NCBI GenBank assembly: GCA_023014335.1
Contig: JAECYW010000009.1
Coordinates: 2,914,001 to 2,978,000, forward strand
Reading direction: 5' to 3'
Source of the DNA: Galerina marginata
Lineage: Eukaryota > Basidiomycota > Agaricomycetes > Agaricales > Galerinaceae
Length of the DNA stretch: 64,000 nt
Under the pieces are notes generated by a model. It worked only from the letters and a program-made list of their open reading frames with translations, was not told the DNA's origin and did not search any database. Position 1 is the first letter of the stretch; each line of letters starts with the position of its first letter. The translations under genes and the position numbers were made by a program. Of the stretch, positions 44,049 through 54,904 are shown piece by piece.

Positions 44049-44859
44049 CTACAGAGTTCTATGGTAATGCTTTACAGAAATCGAAATTTATATACATAAT
44101 TTTCGCGACCAAGTTAAGGAATTTTCCGCTATCCTGTTATTGATTTAAAGCCTCTGGTACTGTTGGACTGTGAGTGCAAGACTAAAGAGACTAGATACAT
44201 AAGAGGGCATACCTGGGCGATGAATGGGATTCGTAATGACGCGGCAACTCAATTGTACTTCTCTCTGTAATGAAGCTACATTCATTGCCAAGAATCAATC
44301 AAGGCCAGATGCTGGCGTGGATCTTGGCTTCCAAAGGTCGCTGGTTTTGGAGAGGAAGTAGGTAGATATTAGGCGGCCGACTTCGAGCTTTCAAGTAGGT
44401 GTCCGTAGATGTATCGCCCACGATGAACACAACGGCAATGTGGTTTAAAGGGAGGCAGGGATCTCAACCACCTAGGACCTAATCGTAGAAAGGTATGGAA
44501 CTCGTGCTCTCATTTTTACTTTGCCACTGACAGCATCAAAATACTTAGATCATAGGATGGCCGTTGCAAACCGCTGGGCCGGCGCTGGCAACCGAAGGTG
44601 GAACTGGAGAGGATAACCAAGAACACTAAGACTAATACGGTATTGACAATTTCGCGCGGCCATCTCACTCACCCCCCTTTCATTTCATTGCGATCGTGAC
44701 GCTGAAATTCACCCAGGATTGAACGTGAGGTATTATAATATATAGCCAACTTTGGTTTCTAGTTTAGGGTAGACAAGGGGAGATAGGGTATTGAAAATGT
44801 CTAATACATAGAGCATTCAAAGTATCTCGCACTCGTGCTTGCACTTGCGTTCGCCTGCT
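44049..44859. other. No supported gene
   Basis: Only short frames; convergent 3' regions of the genes on either side. Confidence 0.4.
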
Positions 44860-45474
44860 TTACCGCCTGTGATGGCCAAAGTGAGTTCCTTGATATTTGT
44901 CAAATGCTGATAGACTTACCTTGTCAATCTCCTTAGCCACTTCCTTGCCCTCCGTGTTCGTGTTCCGCGCTGTTTGAGAACTGTTCACGAGATATGTATT
45001 CAGCATATCTCGCACCGGCCAGTCAGCTTCGCAATTTTTCATAAGGGGAAACAGGAGAACGTACACTGACAAGGACCGATCCACCTCGATCCAACGACGA
45101 AGACCCTCTGCTGAAAATAGCACCTCAAACACCGCCATCGCGCTCGATCTTGTGCTCAGCAGCATCGCGCGAACCTGATCCAGACCATACTCGATACTCA
45201 AGCTTGCTTTCCGCTCAGTGCACGCGGTGCATGTCATTCTCGTGCATCTTCGCGACATCGCTGATGTGTCCTGGTAGGTCGGGCGGGCGGGCAGGGTTCG
45301 TGTGCTGGTGCTCCTGAGCCACAAACGACAACGACGGGAAGTTGATGGTACATGGTAGGCTAAAGTACGAGTAAACAGTGTCAGTGATAAATCCAATAAT
45401 ACATAAAGTAGAAAGGAAACGCACGTTTCGGAAAAATCAACCCTTCCGTTTCCAACCAACATCGTCATCCACAA
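44860..45474 (-). CDS. Hypothetical protein, possible relative of the 203-residue family
   Basis: A 204-codon minus-strand frame from ATG 45,474. The N-terminal half is Arg/Thr-rich and may be intronic. The C-terminal part, LFPLMKNCEADWPVRDMLNT followed by YLVNSSQTARN, resembles the last exon of the 203-residue protein (FWPIRAMLKMHL). After KEIDK a GT-AG intron (about 44,920-44,890) could lead to ELTLAITGGKAGERKCKHEC. Probably a degenerate or mis-modelled member of that family; exon borders upstream are uncertain. Confidence 0.35.
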   Translation of the reverse strand: MWMTMLVGNGRVDFSETCVSFLLYVLLDLSLTLFTRTLAYHVPSTSRRCRLWLRSTSTRTLPARPTYQDTSAMSRRCTRMTCTACTERKASLSIEYGLDQVRAMLLSTRSSAMAVFEVLFSAEGLRRWIEVDRSLSVYVLLFPLMKNCEADWPVRDMLNTYLVNSSQTARNTNTEGKEVAKEIDKVSLSAFDKYQGTHFGHHRR

Positions 45475-46954
45475 CGACTGACCATTTCATCCAGCTGAAG
45501 CAGTGATTGATATTAGCGGGCGGCAGGTGGGGCCGGTGGTGTCGTTGAGTAAGGTGGAGGAGTCAGCGCCAGCGAAGCCAAAGGGAAGCGAACGAGTTCT
45601 GCGGCGACGTGCTGGTGGGTGACAGAAGCCTCGTTTGCGAAGAAGAAAGGGACGCTAACAAGTGGGTACAGTACTAGTGTGAAAAGCTGACTGGCGGAAG
45701 CGGAGAGAAGTGCCGCGTGGGTGGTTGTTATCGCTGATGACTGCTGTGTGACGTCGGCGGGCGTGTTGACGCAGACGGCGACGTTCCCGAGTCACGCCGA
45801 CGCTCGCAGTGACGCAAGCGAGTTGCGCGCCCTCCAACTCGCTTGCATTGACGCTTTCGTTCTGGTATGAATGTCCTCTGTAATTCAGCATTCATCTCCC
45901 AAAATCTAAAACAGAACGAAGAAATGTCACCTGGGATCCGATTCCCTAGGTCCAAGCTAGCAGCAGCAGCGCCTCCTGGGATGCCATCGAACTCACCTCG
46001 AAACAATGACCTTTTCTAGTACTTCAGCATCGGGCATGATGCTGGGGATGACTTCAACGTTTAATGTTCAAATGCAAGCTTCAAGGGCGAGTTCGTGGAA
46101 AAAGGACAAGACCTAGCATACTCACCCACTTTGAAGTAGTGCTGGCGGGAAACGCAGAAAGTGACGTTGATGTCCACCGAATCGGGCAAACATCCCGTCA
46201 ATGTGGGCGGAGGTCATGAGGTTGGGGTTAGCGTAGGCTGAGGAGGAAGACTGGCGTCGAAGACTCAAAGTGTCATACAGCTGGGACAAGTCAGGCTGAG
46301 CGTTATCGTTGGGCAGCTCGTTGTCGTCAGTATGGAGTTGATGACCGCAGAGGACATTGAGGCCAGCAGAGTGGGTCTACATCTCGCAAGGAGTCATCAG
46401 CAAAATCAGGGTTTCGGCCATTACAGTCCCCGAGCTGCGTAGCTCACCCCGGATTTGCTAATGGAGTGGGCTGTGACAGATGGAGAGCAATGAGCGCGGG
46501 CAGCGTGGTTGGACATAGTACTCTAGCCCCTAGCGTGAGGTCCTTGCTATGACTCGAGCGCTGCCAGCGTGTGTTCAATCCATCGTTTCTGATCATATCA
46601 TATCGCCGGATGATTTCCCTTTTGAATTTGAGCTCGAGTGACAAGTGTATTGACTGATTCTCACCGAAAAGCTACTATTCATACACTCCTTCCTTCCTTC
46701 CGGTGTCATATCATGACATATGGCGCTAAATAGCGACTGATCGTCATACACAAATAGTGCCGACATCTCAATATTTTGTTCCCACCAAACAGGCGCTGCC
46801 CTGAACTATTCAGTGAACTGCTTTCCTTGGTACATAGTTGTTCGTCTCCGAGCAGCGTTAACGTTGTTTGAAGGTGCTGCTCGTTACCCTGAATATTAGT
46901 TGGTGTCGGAGGATCGAAATTGCACGCGATTGTTCACTGAAAACCACTATGCAT
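45475..46954. other. No supported gene
   Basis: Minus-strand frames of up to 92 codons without motifs. A GC-rich stretch at 45,480-45,850 followed by more AT-rich DNA. Nothing identifiable. Confidence 0.4.
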
Positions 46955-47790
46955 GCGCAGTGACTCGTTTCATGTTCCGACCGTTCGAACTGCCCCTGGA
47001 ATAAACTTAATCGACCTTATCAAAGCCAGAACCATGAACAACGACTCACGCGTTGGTCTGCCATGGAAAAATCGTGTCAGGCGAGTGGCAGCCCAGAGGC
47101 CATAAAAAGGTGGGTGCCAAACTCCTTTCTACTCACTCACTGCTCACGTTGCCATCTACGTTTCTGTCCACGGTATGTGTTTACAACGAATCTGGAACAT
47201 AGTTCGCCCAGGGAATGTACGTTCAAACGCAAACGCAAACATTGACTTCCTTTTGAATTGGCTGACGCTGGCTCACTAGAGCTACTTCCTGAGGGCCAAA
47301 CTTAGCGGTCATCATGGTCCTATTAATTGTTTTGCAGTCGTCGATGATTTTGACCTTCTGGCTAGTGGCGGTAGGTAAAATGTCGCCCTCGTTCCATTCC
47401 TTGTCTGACGATCGGAACTTACTAGGTGACGACGAATGCGTCAACATCTGGGATCTGAAGACTTTCGAGCGCACTGAGACTCTTACTGACTCTGGAGGCC
47501 GTTGGGGCCAGGTGACATGCATGATTTGGACTGGTGCACGGAACGGTGGCTTACTGTGCTTGGGAACGGGGAGGGGCAGACTGGTTGTTTACCGGCGCAA
47601 GCGCGTACGTTCCTACTTCCGCAACTCATATAAGCTGGTACACTGACCTGCGTATTGTGAAGAAGCAAAGCAACTTCATTGAAGTCCTAGATGCCGAGAT
47701 TTTTGAAACTGGTAGCAGTGTTGAAGCAGTCATGTTTGATCCTCACCAGCAGCGCCTTGCTGTAGCGAGCCACAGCGGAAGTGTGAAGAT
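46955..47790. repeat. Segment shared with 1-790 (inverted, diverged)
   Basis: Reverse-complement similarity to 790-1 covers the upstream region and first four exons of the WD40 gene. Coding exons are better conserved than introns, so this is an older gene duplication and not a recent repeat. Confidence 0.75.
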
Positions 47791-49077
47791 GTTTCGTTTG
47801 AACAAGGAAGGTGCGCGCTGATATTCAGATTCAAACAGTATTTGCATAACATAATTCATAATGTTAGGAAACTTTCCAACCCCGCTGACTGCTCTGTGGA
47901 CTGTTGGCCCCAGCCAAGCGATTCCACGATCCCTCCACTTCTTAAACAAAGGGGAGGATCTCATAATATTCTACCTTGAGTCTGGAGAACTGTGAGAGAT
48001 ACACCCTCAACCGAGTTCATTCGCTGACTACCAAAACCAGAATCTGCTATGATTCCCAGACAGCCACTGTAAAGTATTCAAAAACTATCAAAACGGCAAT
48101 GTACGTAGTTCTACCTTTGTATTATGGGCTTATACTGAAAAGGCACTGAAGTGGCAACGCTGATCTCGACGACATGGAGAAGAACATCGTGATTGACAAC
48201 ATTAGCACTGGGTATGACATATATCCTGCAGGTCGCTCCATCCCGACACACTCCCTGGAGGTACCGACTACTCGAAAGCATATCAGGGCAGTAGTATTCT
48301 GTGAGAATGGGCAGTCTGTTGTTGGAGGCAGCGACCATGGAAGTCTCTACCTCTTCAATCCTAAATCTCCGCAATTCAACCAAACACTAGCGCATGGGAG
48401 CCAATCAACCTTAATTCAAGCAATTGTAGTGAGTCAGTTTCGGGTTACTTATTTCGAAATGATCACATTCTCTGTAGTCCGCGAGCTCAGAAGAGCGTCA
48501 TCTGATTGTCAGCGGCTCTTCTGATAACAAATCCCACATCTGCATTTGGGAAAAGCCCGTGAGTAATGGTCCAAAAATTACCGAGGTTTATAAGCTGATC
48601 AGCGGCCTTTAAAGACTAAACGCGCACTGCAACGAAGACGGCGCGAAGATGAGCGGAAAGGGGAGCTAATTATCTTATTTACCCTGATCATCTTCAACTT
48701 TGCATTGGCAATCACATGGAAAGCTTGGTTTCCGGCTTTCAAATCGGTCTGATCTTCTTCCTTTTTTATTTGGTCCTGCTCACGCTTCCTGTAAGGAGTT
48801 CACCAGTTTGCCCAAGAAATTTCAAAACAGTTATATCCCTGTTTTGGGGCGGGGTGCTGTTGCCAAGCAAGCCGATGTGACGACCACGACTGTCGACAGC
48901 AGGATCAACAAGCCCAGTGAAGCTGATATCTTAAACTTGGAGGACCGTATTCTACGCAAGATTCTTCGAATGCCTCCTCAACTGATTGAGAAGGATGAGA
49001 AGTTGCAGGCTGGACTTGGTAACCAGGCGGTGGACGAGGATCAAATTATGGACAAGTTAATTTCTGGTTTGCTTTAA
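47215..49077 (+). CDS. WD40-repeat protein with C-terminal membrane anchor, 459 aa
   Basis: Ten exons (47,215-47,220; 47,280-47,370; 47,426-47,604; 47,663-47,810; 47,868-47,991; 48,041-48,100; 48,152-48,428; 48,478-48,558; 48,615-48,746; 48,796-49,077) join in frame to 459 residues with no stop. Blades include KLSGHHGPINCFAVVDDFDL, GGDDECVNIWDLKTFERTET, CLGTGRGRLVVYRRKR, PHQQRLAVASHSGSVKMF, VFCENGQSVVGGSDHGSLYL and LIVSGSSDNKSHICIWEKP. After the propeller comes a basic stretch (KRALQRRRREDERK) and a hydrophobic helix (GELIILFTLIIFNFALAI), then an 80-residue tail. This layout matches a family common in mushrooms; basic residues before the helix suggest the propeller faces the cytoplasm. Role unknown. 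Paralogue at 558-1. The start is chosen because ATGTAC plus intron is conserved in both copies. Confidence 0.8.
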
Positions 49078-49543
49078 CAATTAGCGCTACTAGTACACGT
49101 CTCCTTATTTGTGTATACTTCTTGACATGGGCTTGTATTTACGAGCAACACTACTGCGTTGATCAACCCTCCTAGAAAATTTCAATACCTGACTTTGTTT
49201 AGAATTGCCGTGACTGTGGTCAAACCAGTTGCAAAATATATAAACTGAGGCAAGTTACGGCGTTCAACGCCAGTGATGGTCAGCTGCAGTGGCCACCCGA
49301 AGGATCAGACCGACCCTGCCAAAATAACGAACAACGGGGGGTAGTCCTGAAGGCTAAAGGTCTAAAGTCAAGTCCAAGGTCCAATTAAAGGCCCTTGTAT
49401 TTAGAATTTAAATTTAGAATTGCGAGAGCGATAATTATAACGTTAACGTGAGCAATCCCACGACGAATGGGCATGATCAGTCTGACCCACTCAGGCCACT
49501 TCTCTCACTGTCGCACAACGCCGTTAACGTTCCAACACCCAGC
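49078..49543. other. Intergenic, no gene
   Basis: Contains the 3' flank of the WD40 gene and the promoter side of the next gene. Nothing else recognisable. Confidence 0.4.
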
Positions 49544-50299
49544 ATGTCTACCTGCACAACAACAAGGCCAGCCACATTATTATCACACTATAACGCCCTT
49601 CCTCGGAATCGAGAATATCTTCCTCTTTCACGGCCACACAAGTCACGAACCATTCGGTTCCATATCCTACCCTCATCTCTGATGGAGTTGCCCTTTATCA
49701 AAAAACTAACCCACCCTCGAGTGTGTAATTGATTGGGCATTTTCGTGATTTTTTTTGACTCCTTTATGTAGTTGAATACAAAGCAGGATCCCATCGGGGC
49801 AGAAGACTACAAGGCGAAACAACAAATCGCCCTTTCAAAAGCCATGAGGCTAAGCGCTACAGCAGAGGAAACGCTCTCTTTGCGGAAGCTTCATGAAACA
49901 AGAGTTATACAGGAAGCCGCTTTGCTTGGTGAAGAATTCACCTCCCTCACTCCTCAACACGCGGTCAATCTTGCAAAAGCCGTCAAAGACAGTCTTGCTG
50001 CTGCGGAGGATCTTGCTAAATGCAAGGTTGTGGAGTGTGAAAGACTCCTCAGCTCCCTCCGCGATGAGGTCGAAGTGGCCCATTTATATGTTCAAGAAGC
50101 GACCAGGCAATTGAATTTTGTTCTATCAGCTGTTGACTGCTCCAACATCACCATTCAGGCATCCCCCGATCTGGTAAACGACTTTGACAGGCCTGATCCA
50201 GAGCAAGGAGTATTCCTCTATGTTCCCCCATCCTACCTATTTACCAAAAATTCTCTTGACGATGTGTCCAATTCCGATGGCGAGGAAGGTGACAGTTGA
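49544..50299 (+). CDS. Small coiled-coil protein, 234 aa, unknown
   Basis: Two exons (49,544-49,720 and 49,772-50,299) with a GT-AG phase-0 intron give 234 residues. The first exon is basic and Ser/Thr/Arg-rich (SRPHKSRTIRF). The second is strongly helical with regular Ala/Leu/Glu spacing (KQQIALSKAMRLSATAEETL, LAKAVKDSLAAAEDLAKCKV, LLSSLRDEVEVAHLYVQEAT), predicting a coiled coil, and ends acidic (SNSDGEEGDS). No family recognised. The second exon alone is the longest well-behaved frame in this stretch. Confidence 0.55.
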
Positions 50300-50539
50300 A
50301 GAGGACAGTATTAATATTGTAAGCATAGATGCCCTTGCTTGATTTTTTAGATAAATTGCCGGATTATTTACTTACACGGATACCTATCCGCTCCTCGGTT
50401 ATTCAGGCTACTATACCTCATAACTAGCTCTGTGGGCTATTGCCCAATTTTCTTTTATTGCAGAAACTGCTTATGTCCTCGACAAGGATATGTTTGGAGG
50501 ACCTACTAAAGACCAAATTTCTTGCAAGATAATGTACCA

Positions 50540-51000
50540 TGACTACAGTTTGACTACGGTATTTTGTGCTTGAACAATACTAAAAGGAACATGATTGAAT
50601 AGTAGGTGCTCCCCATGATGAGCCAGCAATGTTGACGAAGAACGCAGGTCGTGCTGTCGGAGAGACCTGTAATTGCGAGGAAGGTTCAAGGGGAATACCG
50701 CAGGTGGAGGCCATGACTTGCACGACGATGTCGTTGTCAAGAAGCTGCAGGGCGATGAGGATGGCGGTGGCGTCGATTGAGGGGAGAGAAGCTGGACAGC
50801 ACACCGCGGGTGGAGCCCATTAACGGACACGACGATATTGTCGTCAAAAGGTCATTGGGCAGATGCGGAGGCGCTGACTTGAGGGGAGAGACACGGGACA
50901 AGTCATGGGAGGTGGAGTGCCAGCGTTCCAACACCAGATTGGCCACGTCCTTGAAGGAGCGGTCACGACGAAGTAATGTTCCTAGAAAGTAAAGTGAGTC
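50540..51000 (-). other. Tandem-repeated transposon-like remnant
   Basis: Two tandem units of about 105 bp (about 50,699-50,800 and 50,805-50,905) share ccgcaggtggag, acgacgatgtcgttgtcaa and ttgaggggagaga blocks. On the minus strand the first encodes LQLLDNDIVVQVM, similar to LYLDDDIIVHVM at 12,460. No intact gene. Confidence 0.5.
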
Positions 51001-51088
51001 TTGAGAGAGCATTGACACAAAAACAATAAAATATACCTAGAGCATAGCTAAGGAGTTGACTTGCAGTAGAGGAAATAAATACATAAGG

Positions 51089-51272
51089 GCAACGTCGAAC
51101 GTCGAACGTTGACAGCTAAATTCAAATCGATAGAGCAGTTCGGCTCGCGTTCACGCTCAGAGGTTTGTTCCTCGTTTTTCATTGGCTGGGTAGCTCAACT
51201 CCGCTTGAATCCTTGTGTGTGGACGCGAAGAGCGCTGCTCTATCGATTTGAATTTAGCTGGAACGTTGACTC
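51089..51272. repeat. Fold-back (inverted repeat) with 7-mer array
   Basis: Arms agctaaattcaaatcgatag(agcag) at about 51,114-51,138 and its reverse complement at about 51,236-51,261 enclose roughly 95 bp, flanked on both sides by gaacgt(t/c)ga 7-mers similar to those at 19,370 and 42,716. Confidence 0.75.
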
Positions 51273-51699
51273 GAGAAGCATCGTAATCGGGCAGCCGCAA
51301 ATGTCGCGGAATGCTTCTGAGCTGTTGCGGTGCCGCTGGCAGTGAAGGCAATGATCCGAAGAACGAAAGTAGCTGAAAGCCGAGGTGTTTCCCAGGCCTG
51401 GTCTCGGGCGCGATCCCGCTGCCGGTTCGGTTCCCCGCTGTCCCGTCTCTATGTAGAGCCCTCTATTTTCCCCTTCTCGACGACCTCCCACTATCGCTTT
51501 TGACCTTTTCTTGCCAGCGTGCTAATCTCTTTTGTTGGGGGTGCTCCACCTGTTTACCTTCTCGGCATGTCACAAATTTTGTCTGGTCACTTTTTCCCTT
51601 TTCGGTCGAGCATGATGCTGTGCCTCTGTTTCCCCTGCTGTTTCCGTTTCTTTACTCTTCACATCTATATTTCATTACTGCTGATTGTGTTCCCTCCTC

Positions 51700-53103
51700 G
51701 ACAGTCATCAGCCTTCACATGGACGAAACAGGTAATCTGCGACGGTCTTCAAGTATCAGCAGTCCCTCTCATCGTGTACGAACAATGCCAAGACTGCCAG
51801 GAATCGTATCGGTATGTGGACTTTTGTACAATATCAATGTTCTGTTCCTGAGCGTTTTATTAAATAGGGTGTCGCGCCATCTTCCGGGTTGAGGAGACCA
51901 CAGGATATATCAATTGCCAGCTCACATGCAACTGTTACTCGACATAGAGGACGTGCGGCTCACGGAACAAGTTCGCGCCTTGTCAATATTCGGAAAGAGA
52001 TACAAGCTGGAATTATTGAGCTAATCTATCCTCAACCTAGAATGTGTCAGAGGGACGAATGGATAGAGAAAGAAGCACAGTACAAGGGGAACAATATTCA
52101 ACCTTAGGTGGGTCCACGAATTGTTATTGCATTCTTTTTTGTTGATAATAGGATCGCTCCCTCGAAGGCCCATCGATAAGTGGAAATCTGGCTGATTATG
52201 AAGAGCATGACGAAGAGATGGAGCACATGAGTATGTTGAACATTTATCTTTTCTTTTCGCAATTAGTGACTAAGCAACTCTCCCCAAGAACGCGAGTCGC
52301 GACGCGTCCGGTGTCCGTGGCACGACATAGTCTGACTTTGGTATTCCGAATTCTCACAGTGCGCCCTGCCTTCATCCTTGCGCTGCGCCTTCGCGTCTGC
52401 ATCATCCCTAACATAATCTCGACTACTCCATCGTGCTGGCTGGCTTCCCAAACAGATTTAACCCGCCCAGACGCTTGTGCGCGGCCAGTTCAATCGGACC
52501 TACAGGGACCAGATGTCGACGACGATGACGACGCAGGCATAACAATCCTAAGGTAGGCTCAATAACTCAAGATGTCATGATGGTGACTATTTATATAGGA
52601 ATGCAAGAACGTAACATCTTCAACGATCTTCCTGCGTACAAACACACCTCGAAATCGAAATCCGTAGCCGATGAACTTCAACTCTATCTCAGCACGCCCA
52701 CCGAAGCCGCCGCTCAACTGCTCCTTTGGCTGTACGAGAAGCGACACGTGTACCCTCAACTCTATCGTATGGCCCTACGCTATCTTTCTATTCCGGGTAT
52801 GTTTCAAACTCTATTTCAACAAACTGACCCTTTTGATTAATTAATCCTGTTATTCTAGCTACATCTATCGACTTCGAACGGCTATTCAGCTGTGGCCGTC
52901 TCTTGCTATCGCACACACTCAGCCACCTCTCAGCGCAAACCACACGGGCGCTTCTCTGTCTCGGCTCTTGGAGTCTTGCAAATTTATCGAAGCTAGTGAA
53001 GGGTGATCACGTTGAAGCCATTGTGGTTCTCGATGAGATAGAGGTTGAGGTTGAGGTTGAGAACCTTGCAAAGGCTCTCAGTAAGCTTTATTGTGGCTTG
53101 TAG
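51700..53103 (+). pseudogene. hAT transposase with dimerisation domain, probably truncated
   Basis: The end is well preserved. Exon to 52,796 (DELQLYLSTPTEAAAQLLLW, YEKRHVYPQLYRMALRYLSI), a GT-AG intron (52,797-52,858), and exon 52,859-53,103 starting ATSIDFERLFSCGRLLLSHT, then SHLSAQTTRALLCLGSWSL and an EVEVEVE repeat near the stop. This is the hAT C-terminal dimerisation domain in its typical YP-LYRMAL-YLSIPATS form. Upstream exons at 51,719-52,556 read as low-complexity linkers. The RNase H-like catalytic core is not seen, so the gene is internally deleted or its 5' part is something else. Confidence 0.65.
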
Positions 53104-53182
53104 ACATACCAAAGTCTGTAGTCTGCTTTACAGAAATTCTTTTTGCTCTTAACAATGTAATAAAGTACATAACAAAATAAAA

Positions 53183-54830
53183 TCACATAAACTCATCAAG
53201 AAAGCTCAGCTGCGTGAGACCCTCTGACCACCTTACTTTCCTCTGCTCCTCTTTCTCAGATTTTTCTCTGGGATCAGCTTTTGCCAACCAGTCGCTATTT
53301 TTCATATATCCATTGTCTGCCCATCGAAAAAGCCCACCAGCGGAATATTGGGCAAAGGAGTAGCGTGTTTCTCCCTCAGAGGTGGGTGTATTCGAATGAC
53401 GGATAAGGGCTGAAGGTATACAAATTGTTGAACCCGGAGGAAAACGTATTATATACGCCAGATCCCAAAGAACTAGATGCCCACCGAGGTCTGGGTTATA
53501 CGTCCCTAAGGCAGTGATTGCACACCACCCCCAGGAAAGATTTGCCCAGTCGCGATGGGGATAAGAAACTGTCCGCGGGCCAAGGTTGAAGGTAGCTGCA
53601 GCAAAGACACTGTTATCGTAGAGCTTCACAAGATCAGGTGAGTCGGCGAGAATGTTGTTAAGAGTTGTGGAATATTCTTTATATAGGCGTGGTGCAAATG
53701 TTTCGAAAAGACCTATCAAAAATTAAATCAGATTATACCTGTAAATTTTGAATTGATGCAGACTTACGGCTGGTGTGCCCAGAAATGCGCCGGAAGGCAG
53801 GCATTTGAGCAAGTTCGTTGAGAATCGGTGTGTTTTTATCAGTGTTCTTGACCCTGGCGGGTAATTCTCGACCGCCTCCGTGCGAGATCCCAAGAGAAAG
53901 GGCCGGAAAATGACCTCGGCGGTGGTGCTGGAATTTTGCAGGTACTTGAACCTGAGATCTTGCCCAGTCCATCCCGGAGGCACCCTGTTTCTGGACGTCA
54001 TCCCAGTCTTGGTCTTTGGGCATACCACCAAGCAGACCAAAAACCCGTCTGTCGCAATCAATAAGGGGAACTGTATCTCTGAAAATTTGATGAACAGAAA
54101 TACTAATGACACAAGAGAGACCCTACATTCCATTCCAGTCAATCCGTGTCATCTTGTATTTTCCCTCAAGCACTGCAAGCCCATACTCAGACCAGTCTTG
54201 TTCAGCCTCCTTACGGCCTATCCATGCTGGGAGGGTTACATGCTTGGCAAGCTCGCTTTCGACCTCCAATGTGGACGACATTGCGTATGGGGTCGCTCTT
54301 TTTTGGTATCTCTTGCTGCATTCCTTGACTGTGCTTCCACTTGATACTTGGGATTCTGCTCGCCTTATACCGCGTTTTGACCGTTTCCTCATTGTTGACC
54401 ACTGGTTCTTGGTTATACCAGGGGGCCGAACCATATTGGGGGGTTCGTGTTCCACCAAAGACATTGATGGAGCTGGGACGGTATTCAGTGCACTTTCTGA
54501 CCCATCGGCTTCGACATCGTGGTCGGAGGTTGTATCTTCATCATCTGCAGCCAAACAGGCAAGGTATTCGTTAACGGAGAATGTGGAGGGGGCTTTCAGA
54601 GGTTCGGCCAGTTCAAATTTGTAGGGCGAGAATTTTGCACCTGAGCGAGTTATACGGCCTACAAAAGTATTAGCAAAAAGCATCCCTGAGGTATAGAGTG
54701 CAAGAGTGGTTGCCCCAGAATCTATTTCTTGCATTGGCAGGCCGCGTCTGAACAAACGGATCCAAGGTCGGCCCCGTCGGTTGAGACGCAGTCGTCCACA
54801 AAAAACTACGTGGGCTCCCAGGCGTAACAC
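53183..54830 (-). CDS. TET/JBP-like 2OG-Fe(II) dioxygenase, 482-514 aa
   Basis: Three exons (54,830-54,127; 54,078-53,768; 53,712-53,183) joined by GT-AG introns give one open frame of 514 residues, or 482 if the second ATG (54,734, MQEIDSGATTLAL) is used. The C-terminal domain has SYPHRDWANLSWGWCAITAL with the HxD iron ligands, GGHLVLWDLAYIIRFPPGS, PSALIRHSNTP with the distal His, and RYSFAQYSAGGLFRW with the Arg expected to bind 2-oxoglutarate. It matches the TET/JBP-like oxygenase families expanded in mushrooms, which can oxidise 5-methylcytosine; several are linked to KDZ-type transposons. The substrate of this protein is unknown. N-terminal part: TRSGAKFSPYKFELAEPLK, acidic linker, RPPGITKNQWSTMRKRSKR. 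No defects seen. Confidence 0.75.
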
Positions 54831-54904
54831 TTTAGCGGCAGGCTACATCTGGACAAACGGATCCAAGGTCGGCCCCGTCGGTTCAGATGCGGTCGTCCAA
54901 AAAA
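54750..54904. repeat. Direct repeat of about 101 bp at the dioxygenase 5' end
   Basis: acaaacggatccaaggtcgg and the following bases to gtcgtcca occur at about 54,752-54,800 and again at about 54,853-54,900. The first copy lies inside the longest reading frame of the dioxygenase, which makes the upstream ATG (54,830) doubtful. Confidence 0.85.
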
